From Nemorincola sp044225795 (GTDB lineage Bacteria; Bacteroidota; Bacteroidia; Chitinophagales; Chitinophagaceae), in assembly GCA_044225795.1 (NCBI GenBank), contig JBGAIF010000002.1:372001-436000 (forward strand): a stretch of 64,000 nt of DNA. The letters are read 5' to 3'. Both the position numbers and the translations under genes were made by a program. Shown in pieces: positions 45,490 to 53,058 of this stretch; within the stretch, counting starts at the first letter, position 1, and every line of letters begins with the position of its first letter. Below the pieces are notes generated by a model that saw only the letters and a program-made list of their open reading frames with translations, had not been told where the DNA came from and did not search any database.

Positions 45490-46203
45490 TTGGACAAACT
45501 CGTAATTATACCAACATACAACGAAAAGGAGAACATTGAAAAGATCATTCGCAAGGTACTTTCATTGTCCGGTGATTTTCATATTCTTATCGTAGATGAC
45601 GGATCTCCCGATGGTACCGCTGGTATTGTCAGGTCGTTACAGAATGAGTACAAGTCGAGCCTGCACCTGCTGGAGCGAAAAGGCAAATTAGGGCTGGGTA
45701 CGGCATATATTGCCGGATTCAAATGGGGACTGGACAAGGGCTATGAATACATTTTTGAGATGGATGCCGATTTCTCCCATGACCCCGACGACCTGATAAG
45801 GTTGTATGAGGCATGTAAAAATGGTGCCGACGTATCTATTGGATCACGTTACACTTCCGGCGGCAAGGTGGTCAATTGGCCTTGGGACCGGATATTCATC
45901 TCAAAGGGCGGCGCCATGTACACCAAGCTTATCACATGGATGCCGGTTGATGACCCCACTGCAGGTTTCATATGTTATACACGCCGCGTGCTCGCCCGTA
46001 TCCCTCTTGATAAAGTACACTTCATAGGCTATGCCTTCCAGATCGAGATGAAGTACCGCGCATGGCGCCTCGGATTCAAGATAAAGGAAGTGCCCATTAC
46101 CTTTAAAGACCGCAAAGAAGGCGTATCCAAGATGAGCAGCAACATCGTAAAAGAGGCCATGTATGGGGTCTGGAAGATGCGCGGTTTCTCTAACGACCAA
46201 TGA
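45490..46203 (+). CDS. Polyprenol-phosphate mannosyltransferase-like GT2 enzyme (DPM1 type)
   Basis: The 237-residue GT2 protein begins with KLVIIPTYNEKENIEKII and has DDGSPDGT and the metal-binding EMDADFSHDPDDL, all typical of dolichyl/polyprenyl-phosphate mannose synthases. It lacks the C-terminal membrane helices found in some family members. It would load a polyprenyl phosphate with a hexose at the inner membrane for cell-surface glycosylation. The start is TTG at 45490, because no in-frame ATG precedes the conserved N-terminus. Confidence 0.88.
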   Translation: MDKLVIIPTYNEKENIEKIIRKVLSLSGDFHILIVDDGSPDGTAGIVRSLQNEYKSSLHLLERKGKLGLGTAYIAGFKWGLDKGYEYIFEMDADFSHDPDDLIRLYEACKNGADVSIGSRYTSGGKVVNWPWDRIFISKGGAMYTKLITWMPVDDPTAGFICYTRRVLARIPLDKVHFIGYAFQIEMKYRAWRLGFKIKEVPITFKDRKEGVSKMSSNIVKEAMYGVWKMRGFSNDQ

Positions 46204-46226
46204 CCAGCCCATTACTAATAAGTGGC

Positions 46227-46817
46227 TCAGACCAGCATTTTAGTAGCTGAGGGACCTTCGGAGAACAACAGATCCAGGATACTAAGATCAGGTATGAAGC
46301 CCACTCTATCCTCAAACACCTGGTAGTATCTGGGTACCGGACTACCGGATCTCACATTCCGCAGATCCTTTACTGTTTCAGGGTATTGCTTTATGTAATC
46401 GTTCGTTTCCTGCAATTCAAAATTCAGTTTAAGCTGGCGCATCACCCATTCGATGGTAGCCCGGTTGAAAACGGCAAGATGAGTATATTCTGTTTGAAAC
46501 AACTGCTGCAGACCCGGCTCATAATGCTCGAAATAAGGTGTTCGCTTGTACACCGATACTAAAGTGCGCCAATGTTGTATCTGCCATCTTTCCTTATTAT
46601 AGATCAACACATCACTCATAGGGGTGTGCTGACTTCTCCCTGCGGCCAGGGGCACTGACAGCCTGACGGGGTTATTAGATCCGGTTATATCATACCGGTT
46701 CCTGCCTGTCATCTTCTGAAAGTGCTCAGCCCCATCAAGCACAACGATATCGGCATTCATGACCTGCATCCACCAACTGATACAGGGAAAGGTAAAAAAG
46801 GAAGATACAACCTGCAT
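46227..46817 (-). CDS. WbqC-like family protein
   Basis: A 196-residue protein with FFTFPCISWWMQVMNAD, then EHFQKMTGRNRYDI and SVPLAAGRSQHTPMSDVLI. This is the WbqC pattern of an N-terminal FPPxxYF segment, the xYQKxTYRNR motif and an LSVPV strand. The biochemical function of the family is unknown; some members lie in polysaccharide clusters. A TAGCTTTG box (46830-46823) sits only 5 bp before the ATG, so the transcript would be nearly leaderless. Confidence 0.82.
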   Translation of the reverse strand: MQVVSSFFTFPCISWWMQVMNADIVVLDGAEHFQKMTGRNRYDITGSNNPVRLSVPLAAGRSQHTPMSDVLIYNKERWQIQHWRTLVSVYKRTPYFEHYEPGLQQLFQTEYTHLAVFNRATIEWVMRQLKLNFELQETNDYIKQYPETVKDLRNVRSGSPVPRYYQVFEDRVGFIPDLSILDLLFSEGPSATKMLV

Positions 46818-46981
46818 TACCGCAAAGCTAACAAATACGCAGGCTATCTATAACCCATCACCTCATTTATCGAACCGTTCGCACTTTAAAAGTCGTGTGA
46901 AAAATTACCATATGAAAAAGTATAACCGCTTAATGATACGGCCCCGGTTAATTTTTAACACCCCTTTCGCCGTATGGGCTA

Positions 46982-46989
46982 TATATTTG
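46982..46989 (+). promoter_or_regulatory. -7 promoter element that sets the start of the GWxTD-like gene
   Basis: TATATTTG matches TAnnTTTG and lies 15 bp before ATG 47005. This argues against the longer in-frame extension back to 46759, which would overlap the divergent WbqC-like gene. Confidence 0.6.
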
Positions 46990-47004
46990 CGAAAAACGCA
47001 CAAT

Positions 47005-48501
47005 ATGGTTCGCCTGCTGCTGGCAGCTCTGTCACTTTTATGCTTCCCCTTACACGCTATGGCGATAGATGCCACCGTGGCACATGCTACCTTTTTTGCC
47101 AATGACCCTACACATGGCAACCGTTTCACGCCGTCACTTGATATCTATTGGCAGGTTAACCCGCGTACACTACATTATGTAACAACTCCTGACAAGACAA
47201 TTACCGCGCATATCAAAGCAGACCTTGTCTTTACAGGCGATATGGGATTGATAAAAGAGGACCACTTCCTATCATCAACACCACCCCGGAATAATCCGGC
47301 TGACCTCGTGCAAAATTCCGTATTCATACTGCGTCATTATGCACTTCCTTACGGCAACATAAAGATCAAACTGACATTAACTGACCTCGCCGACTCTACA
47401 CATCCCTTTGTATATGCAGACAGCATCAGTACCTCCAGGTCTGACAAGCCATTTTACGGCTCGCTTCAGCTCCTGGATACGATAATTTCGTCATCAGCCA
47501 ATACGTCTTTCAGCAAGAATAATTCGCAACAAATTCCACTTTGCCTCAACTTCCTCGACGACAACAAACACCAATTGCACTTCTATACCGAACTTTACCA
47601 TACTAACTCTTTGTCTCAAGGAGATTATCCGATCATACAAAAAACATACATCTCTCATAAAGAGGGCGAAAGTCCACTTACAAAATATGTAAGAACTGAC
47701 ACAATCACGTCTTCAGACAAACAACCCATCTCCGGCAGCTTTCTTATCAATGCACTTGAATCAGGCAATTATTATCTCAATACTACACTGCAGAATAGTG
47801 CCCGCCTCACAATTGCGTCAGCCAGCACATTCTTTCAGCGGATGAACAAGAACCCGGAACAACCTGACTCCGTAACAAAAACAGTTGCCGCCAATGATAC
47901 CGGGCTGGAACATGTTACTGTGCTGAACCTCGACAAAACATTCCTGCACCGGTATGACCTTGCTCAACTTAAAGCTATCCTTAAAATGCTGCTCCCGGTG
48001 AGCGACCCAGTGGGAACACAAGCCATACAGGGCTTCATCAGGAAACCCGACGAGATGTACATGCGCTATTACATTTACAACTATTTTGCCGGCATCAACC
48101 GAAAAGATCCGGGAGAAGCGTGGAAAGAATTCTCGTCGAAAGTAAAAGAAGTAAATAAGCGATTTTCAGAGTCAGGCATTCCCGGTTATGAGACCGAACG
48201 CGGGTTCATATATTTGAGATACGGACAACCAACGGAGATCATCAACGTTGAAAATGAAGTAGGTGCCCTGCCCTACGAAGTATGGCAATATAATGTGCTG
48301 ACACAACTCAACCATAAGGATGTGGCGGACGCGGTATTTCTTTTCTACAAACGAAGCGAAGCCATGTCCGTTTACAGGCTGCTGCACTCGTCTGTGACCG
48401 GTGAAATGCAAAATCCCGCGTGGCGCAACTACCTGTATGTAAACGACCAGGGTGGTCAGAACGGCAATTCGCGTGCCGAGCAGTACATAGGTAATAAGTG
48501 A
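47005..48501 (+). CDS. GWxTD-domain-type secreted protein
   Basis: The 498-residue product starts with a signal peptide (MVRLLLAALSLLCFPLHAMA). Most of the chain is beta-rich with no enzyme motif. The C-terminal 110 residues contain GYETERGFIYLRYGQPTEI, a variant of the GWxTDRGxIYIxYGxPD motif that names the domain. Function of the domain is unknown; it is common in secreted Bacteroidota proteins. Here the W and T of the motif are Y and E. The stop codon TGA abuts the stop of the convergent CDF gene, forming TGATCA. Confidence 0.72.
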   Translation: MVRLLLAALSLLCFPLHAMAIDATVAHATFFANDPTHGNRFTPSLDIYWQVNPRTLHYVTTPDKTITAHIKADLVFTGDMGLIKEDHFLSSTPPRNNPADLVQNSVFILRHYALPYGNIKIKLTLTDLADSTHPFVYADSISTSRSDKPFYGSLQLLDTIISSSANTSFSKNNSQQIPLCLNFLDDNKHQLHFYTELYHTNSLSQGDYPIIQKTYISHKEGESPLTKYVRTDTITSSDKQPISGSFLINALESGNYYLNTTLQNSARLTIASASTFFQRMNKNPEQPDSVTKTVAANDTGLEHVTVLNLDKTFLHRYDLAQLKAILKMLLPVSDPVGTQAIQGFIRKPDEMYMRYYIYNYFAGINRKDPGEAWKEFSSKVKEVNKRFSESGIPGYETERGFIYLRYGQPTEIINVENEVGALPYEVWQYNVLTQLNHKDVADAVFLFYKRSEAMSVYRLLHSSVTGEMQNPAWRNYLYVNDQGGQNGNSRAEQYIGNK

Positions 48502-49491
48502 TCAGCTCAACTGGGACTTGCCATGCTTGGCATCTGCCCACAGATTATCTTCCTTCCACTCTTCCAGTTGCCTGAAAGGCTCTTTACGCTCACGACAATC
48601 GGGCATGGCACATAGCTTGCACTGGTAGGGCATACAACCATCTATATGAATGAATACTTCAACCTTATTCCTGAAGTGGGCAACTATCAATGCTTCCACA
48701 TCATGTAACGTCCGATCGGCATCTGCCACGGAGAAATACCAAGGCAGGGTCATGTGGGCGTCAACATGCAGCATACTGCCGTATTGTATCACGCGCATAT
48801 TATGCAGGTCCACCCAGTGTGGCTGACGGTTTTCCTGCAGCAATACGATCACCTCCCTGAGCAGATTTACATCCATCTCGTCCATGATCCCGGATACCGA
48901 TCTGCGCAACACCTTGTATCCTGTGATAATAGTGATCACAGCAAAACACAATGCGACAGCACTATCCAGCCACGGAAAACGATTGTTTGTGAGAAACACA
49001 AGCACAAGGCCTATCAGCACAGCAATGGTTGAGTAAGCATCGGTAAGCAAGTGGTTACCTGCAGAAACAAGAACCATGGAATTATGCTTCCTGCCCATAT
49101 TTTCCGCATATTTTCCGACAAAATAATTGATAAGCCCCGCTATAGCTATGATGTAAATACCGATATCCAGACGTTGGAGTGTATGTGGTATGACCAACTG
49201 GTGGATGGCCTGGTAAATGATCACAATGCCCGAAATGAATATCAGCGTACCCTCGACTGCACTGGACAGAAACTCTGCCTTGCCGTGGCCATACGGATGA
49301 TTGCTATCGCGTGGCATGGCTGCTACCATAAGGCTGAACAACCCCAGAAAGCCCGCCACCATGTTCACAATGCTTTCCAGGGCATCGGTAAGTATAGTTA
49401 CTGAGCTTGTGAGATACCATGCCAGCATTTTGCCTGCGAAAAGCAAAACAGAAAGCCAGGCAATATTCCGCTGCACGCGTACGGTCATCAA
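48502..49491 (-). CDS. Cation diffusion facilitator (CDF) family metal transporter
   Basis: A 329-residue CDF protein with six membrane helices. Metal-site motifs are TDALESIVN in TM2 and HPYGHGKAEFLSS in the TM2-TM3 loop. A cytoplasmic C-terminal domain of about 90 residues follows (HVDAHMTLPW). The tail has an added cluster DGCMPYQCKLCAMPDC, four Cys that could bind metal. Such antiporters export Zn2+, Fe2+ or Mn2+ using the proton gradient; the ion cannot be told from sequence. Confidence 0.9.
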   Translation of the reverse strand: MMTVRVQRNIAWLSVLLFAGKMLAWYLTSSVTILTDALESIVNMVAGFLGLFSLMVAAMPRDSNHPYGHGKAEFLSSAVEGTLIFISGIVIIYQAIHQLVIPHTLQRLDIGIYIIAIAGLINYFVGKYAENMGRKHNSMVLVSAGNHLLTDAYSTIAVLIGLVLVFLTNNRFPWLDSAVALCFAVITIITGYKVLRRSVSGIMDEMDVNLLREVIVLLQENRQPHWVDLHNMRVIQYGSMLHVDAHMTLPWYFSVADADRTLHDVEALIVAHFRNKVEVFIHIDGCMPYQCKLCAMPDCRERKEPFRQLEEWKEDNLWADAKHGKSQLS

Positions 49492-49516
49492 CTTTTATTT
49501 GAATAATTAAAGATAA

Positions 49517-49885
49517 CTATTTTGATCCGGCAAAGCTGATCTTAAGATAGCCGAACACCAAAATACCCGACATGATGATACTGGTCACAGATGCCGCCAG
49601 CAGCGTATCAATAAAAGGGTCAAAAGATGTCTTAGCACCTTCGGATGCTATCTCGAGTGAGACAAATATCGACACTGCCATTATGATGATACCAAGCAGC
49701 AAATTGGCCAACCGGTGCTTATAATAAGCCTGAACAGCAAATGCCGCGGTGATAATAAACGCCTGGTAATTGAAATAATGTCCAAAGTATAATGTGGCAA
49801 AGAACCAGATGGCACCGACCAGTATATAGTAGCCATATGCCACATATACCAGCTTCTCAAACAAACTCATCGGTTCTTTTCCCAT
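49517..49885 (-). CDS. Small integral membrane protein, function unknown
   Basis: The protein has 122 residues and four hydrophobic segments (about 10-35, 38-58, 60-82, 98-118) with short charged loops. No family is recognised. The open frame begins at a TTG (49894); ATG 49885 gives MGKEPMSLFEKL, a more usual start. It lies 25 bp after the start of the CDF gene on the same strand, so co-transcription with it is plausible. Confidence 0.55.
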   Translation of the reverse strand: MGKEPMSLFEKLVYVAYGYYILVGAIWFFATLYFGHYFNYQAFIITAAFAVQAYYKHRLANLLLGIIIMAVSIFVSLEIASEGAKTSFDPFIDTLLAASVTSIIMSGILVFGYLKISFAGSK

Positions 49886-49960
49886 ACAAATCAATTAAAC
49901 CTGACATTACATGCCCTGAGGCGGGTTCTGCAACATTACCGCATTTTATCCTTTGGCCAA

Positions 49961-50392
49961 TCAACCTTTCGCAGCCTTCTTACGCCATTCCTCCATTCGT
50001 TCTTTCTCATTGACCGATACCGAAAGTACTACTTTCCATTCATCCTTTTTATCCAGTTTCAGCGTGTAGTGATAGTCGCAATTATAGATAGGCTGATTCA
50101 GGCTGTCGTAGTACTGCCAGTTCACCTTGATGTTCATGATACGATCCGTAAGCATACGACGGCTCCATATCTCCGGATATACCTTTGCTATTCCGAATTG
50201 CTTATAAAAACCTACCCCCTGGTTAAAAAAGCCCTCCAGCTTGCCCGCATCGTTGAAAAGCGCTGTACTCTCATCAGAAAGCATGGTGCAGGGAATGTTA
50301 TACAAAAAAGCCATACCCTTTGTGTCATAGCGCTCCAGCGCGCGGGCGTATAATTCAAAAAAAGCATTTATCTGTTGCATATCCTTGGCCAT
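49961..50392 (-). CDS. NTF2/SnoaL-like protein
   Basis: A 143-residue protein opening with INAFFELYARALERYDTKGMAFLY, the helical start of NTF2/SnoaL-like folds, and continuing with alternating strands (MLTDRIMNIKVNWQY, IYNCDYHYTLKL, EWKVVLSVSVNE). The fold is a cone-shaped barrel used by many small enzymes and binding proteins. The function is unknown. A near-consensus -7 box TAATTTCG (50419-50412) precedes it. Confidence 0.6.
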   Translation of the reverse strand: MAKDMQQINAFFELYARALERYDTKGMAFLYNIPCTMLSDESTALFNDAGKLEGFFNQGVGFYKQFGIAKVYPEIWSRRMLTDRIMNIKVNWQYYDSLNQPIYNCDYHYTLKLDKKDEWKVVLSVSVNEKERMEEWRKKAAKG

Positions 50393-50494
50393 GTAGCCAT
50401 TTTAAGGCCCACGAAATTATAGCTCTTTACACACATAGCCGTTTCCGTAAAAACATTTTTCCCTTACTAATTCGTAAAATCGGACAGGTATCGC

Positions 50495-50502
50495 TATTTT
50501 TG
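50495..50502 (+). promoter_or_regulatory. -7 promoter element directly before pyrR
   Basis: TATTTTTG matches TAnnTTTG but abuts ATG 50503, so transcription would start inside the first codons. By the leader lengths seen elsewhere here (11-17 nt), the in-frame TTG at 50521 is a possible real start. Confidence 0.5.
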
Positions 50503-51054
50503 ATGTTAAATACACCACTTTTGAAGACCTTGCTCAATAAGGATCAGCTGGACTTAACACTGCAACGGTTGGCACACCAGTTGGTCGAAAATCATCTTTC
50601 TTTTACAGACACGGTCATTATAGGCATCCAGCCACGTGGCATATTTCTGTCTGACAGGATTGCCACGCTGGTGAAAAAGATCACCGGCAACAGCAGGATC
50701 GAATATGGTAAGCTTGATATTACCTTCTACCGGGATGATGTGCATAAGAACGACATCCAAGTACCCTCCTATACCGATATTTCTTTCAGCATACAAGACA
50801 AGAACGTGATATTGATAGACGATGTGCTGCATACCGGGCGCACCATACGCTCGGCCATGGACGCGCTCATTGACTTTGGCCGCCCACGCAAGGTAGAGCT
50901 GATGGTACTTATTGACCGCCGCTTCAGCAGGGAGCTGCCTGTGCAGCCCGATTATGTGGGGCAGACGGTGGACACTATTCTGACCCAGAAGGTGAAAGTG
51001 TACTGGAAAGAAAAAGACGATAAGGATGAAGTAGTACTGATAGATAAAGTGTAA
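50503..51054 (+). CDS. pyrR: PyrR, uracil phosphoribosyltransferase-like pyrimidine regulator
   Basis: A 183-residue protein with the PRPP-binding motif VILIDDVLHTGRTIRSA and the PyrR segments IIGIQPRGIFLSDRI and LIDRRFSRELPVQPDYVG. It resembles B. subtilis PyrR (181 aa), which binds UMP and pyr mRNA and also has UPRTase activity. pyrB follows 42 bp later, the usual pyr operon order. The start may be TTG 50521 rather than ATG 50503 (see promoter). No attenuator hairpin was identified between pyrR and pyrB. Confidence 0.9.
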   Translation: MLNTPLLKTLLNKDQLDLTLQRLAHQLVENHLSFTDTVIIGIQPRGIFLSDRIATLVKKITGNSRIEYGKLDITFYRDDVHKNDIQVPSYTDISFSIQDKNVILIDDVLHTGRTIRSAMDALIDFGRPRKVELMVLIDRRFSRELPVQPDYVGQTVDTILTQKVKVYWKEKDDKDEVVLIDKV

Positions 51055-51096
51055 GATAGTTTTTGAATATTAACTTTTGAATTTTTAATTTTAAAT

Positions 51097-52026
51097 ATGC
51101 CACTTTCTGTAAAACATCTGCTAGGTATCAAGGAACTGAATGTCTCAGATATAGAGCAGATATTTCAAACCGCTGACAACTTCAAGCAAGTACTGCAACG
51201 GCCAATAAAGAAAGTGCCTACCCTGCGCGATACCACCGTCGCCAATATCTTCTTTGAAAACTCTACCCGCACCCGACTCTCCTTTGAGCTGGCCGAAAAG
51301 CGCCTCGGGGCAGATGTGGTCAACTTCTCCGCTTCCGGCTCTTCGGTATCTAAGGGAGAAACCCTCATAGATACCGTGAACAACATACTGGCCATGAAGG
51401 TAGATATGGTGGTGATGCGACACTCGGCAAGCGGGGCCCCATGGTTTCTTGCCAATCACATAGACGCGAGCATAGTGAATGCCGGAGACGGCACCAATGA
51501 ACACCCTACCCAGGCGCTGCTTGATGCCTACTCTATGCGCGAAAAACTGGGCAACCTGAAAGGCAAGCGAGTAACCATAGTTGGTGACATCATGCACTCG
51601 CGCGTAGCACTGAGCAATATTTTCTGCCTGGGCAAACTGGGCGCCGAGGTAACTGTGGCAGGGCCGCCCACACTGATCCCAAAACACATACAAAGCCTTG
51701 GTGTGAAGGTGGAATACAATGTAAAGAAGGCACTTGAGCGGTGTGATGTCGCGAATATTCTCCGCATACAACTGGAACGCCAACACAAACCGCTCTTCTC
51801 TACCCTGCGTGAATATGCCCTGTACTATGGCGTGAACAAGGACATGCTCGACAGCATCAAGCGCGATATCGTGATCATGCACCCCGGACCAATCAACCGT
51901 GGCGTGGAAATAACATCAGATGTAGCCGACAGCAAGCAATCGATCATCCTCGACCAGGTAGAGAATGGTGTTGCCATCCGTATGGCGGTCATCTACCTTC
52001 TTTCCGGCAAGAGAGAGCTGGAATAA
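51097..52026 (+). CDS. pyrB: Aspartate carbamoyltransferase catalytic chain
   Basis: A 309-residue enzyme with the carbamoyl-phosphate motif FFENSTRTRLSFE, the SGSSVSKGETLIDT loop, HPTQALLD, and the MHPGPINRGVEI C-terminal aspartate-binding loop. It makes N-carbamoyl-L-aspartate, the committed step of pyrimidine synthesis. A regulatory chain gene (pyrI) is not seen. A near -7 box AACTTTTG (51072-51079) could give a separate 14-nt-leader transcript. A 20-bp piece of its 3' part recurs just after the stop (52036-52055). Confidence 0.95.
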   Translation: MPLSVKHLLGIKELNVSDIEQIFQTADNFKQVLQRPIKKVPTLRDTTVANIFFENSTRTRLSFELAEKRLGADVVNFSASGSSVSKGETLIDTVNNILAMKVDMVVMRHSASGAPWFLANHIDASIVNAGDGTNEHPTQALLDAYSMREKLGNLKGKRVTIVGDIMHSRVALSNIFCLGKLGAEVTVAGPPTLIPKHIQSLGVKVEYNVKKALERCDVANILRIQLERQHKPLFSTLREYALYYGVNKDMLDSIKRDIVIMHPGPINRGVEITSDVADSKQSIILDQVENGVAIRMAVIYLLSGKRELE

Positions 52027-52035
52027 TTACCTCTC

Positions 52036-52055
52036 CGACAGCATCAAGCGCGATA
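52036..52055 (+). repeat. 20-bp copy of a pyrB segment
   Basis: CGACAGCATCAAGCGCGATA (52036-52055) is identical to bases 51849-51868 inside pyrB. It lies 10 bp after the pyrB stop and opens the gene-free stretch. It may be the trace of a small duplication or template switch. Confidence 0.7.
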
Positions 52056-52401
52056 GTTGTCTTCTGCCTGCGGTAGTAACCCGGTTCGTTGTCGTTGCCT
52101 GATGCACAGAACAAATAATAAGATCACGACCATCTACTCTGAGCAATTCCCGTTTTCATCTACAAGTGTGCAATTCCTGGTGCAAAAAGTTGATAATCAA
52201 GCAAAATGTGTGCAATCGTTATTACACATTTTTGCGCTTCTTTTGGTTGGGGACTATAGATTCCAACCACCCCGACTCCTTAACTAAGGGGGGAGTTGTC
52301 ATCACTTTCTGAGATCGCTTTGTTCCTCGCAATACCGGGCGGGGTTTTTACATCCCCCTGGCCCCCTTCGGCCAGCGCGCCTGGCTATGCGCAAGGGGGA
52401 T

Positions 52402-52697
52402 TGCCATCATTGTTTTGTTGCCATCCTTGTTACGAGGTTCTTCGCACGGCTCAGAATGACAAAAAGAAAAAAACGGGAATGCCATCATTTTCTCGTTGCC
52501 ATCATTGTTACAAGGTTCTTCGCACGGCTCAGAATGACAAAAAGAAAAACGGGAATGCCATCATTGTCTCGTTGCCATCATTGTTGCGAGGTTCTTCGTA
52601 CGGCTCAGAATGACAAAAAGAAAAAAACGGGAATGCCATCGTTTTCTCGTTGCCATCATTGTTACGAGGTTCTTCGCTCGGCTCAGAATGACAAAAA
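52402..52697. repeat. Four-copy tandem intergenic repeat, period 76-78 bp
   Basis: Each unit holds TTGCCATCATTGTTACGAGG-like sequence followed by TTCTTCGCACGGCTCAGAATG, ACA and an A-rich tail with ACGGGAA. The core segments start at 52433, 52511, 52587 and 52665. Differences are single bases (CGCA, CGTA and CGCT variants) and the length of the A run. The complementary core (TCATTCTGAGC...GCGAAGAA) resembles an intergenic repeat I recall from many unrelated bacterial genomes. There are no unique spacers, so it is not a CRISPR. Confidence 0.85.
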
Positions 52698-52946
52698 CAT
52701 TAGTTCGATGGCAAACGTAGAATTTTAGTGAATACGGAAAATTGCAAGATATCCACAAAAAAGAGGGGTATTTCGGCTGTATGGCTTGCCTGAAGCGGGA
52801 TAGCGGCTAAAAAATCCTTGTGATATCTTTTTTTAATTAGCAGATGGGATGATTAGCTGATGTGTGTATTGTACTAAAATAAGTAAGACAACCTGGTTGG
52901 TAAGAGAGGGAGGGAGGAGGCACTTTAGCTTGGCGGGTAGGTGAAG

Positions 52947-53002
52947 CCGTTCGGAGAACGGGTCTTATTTTTGGTTCCGGATGCCCTGCGGAACATCCGG
53001 AA
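52947..53002. repeat. Two hairpins downstream of the DUF5686 gene
   Basis: CCGTTC-GGA-GAACGG (52947-52961) and the perfect nine-base stem TTCCGGATG/CATCCGGAA with a ten-base loop (52975-53002). A 15-base direct repeat ATGCCCTGCGGAACA occurs at 52981-52995 and again at 53018-53032. Read on the minus strand they could terminate the DUF5686 transcript. Confidence 0.6.
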
Positions 53003-53058
53003 CAACGAAAACAACGAATGCCCTGCGGAACAGCGAGGATCAATAACATAAACTATCA

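Larger units (their letters stand above)
52056..53058. other. About 1-kb gene-free, repeat-bearing interval
   Basis: No convincing coding sequence is present. Contents in order are a dyad-rich segment, ATCCCCCT with AGGGGGAT arms (around 52351-52400) enclosing GCCAG-CGCGC-CTGGC, the four-copy array at 52402-52697, then AT-rich sequence, then two hairpins and a 15-bp direct repeat at 52947-53032. Such intervals are typical sites of mobile or amplified intergenic repeats. Confidence 0.6.

Noticed and set aside
46759..47004. An 82-codon N-terminal extension of the GWxTD-like gene.
   Set aside because: It overlaps the divergent WbqC-like gene, and the signal peptide and -7 box place the start at 47005.
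52402..52697. Possible CRISPR array.
   Set aside because: The whole 76-78 bp unit repeats, with no unique spacers, and there are no cas genes.
52387..52728. A 113-codon open frame with repeated HHC...VLRTAQND segments.
   Set aside because: It is simply the translation of the four-copy intergenic repeat; there is no motif and no promoter.
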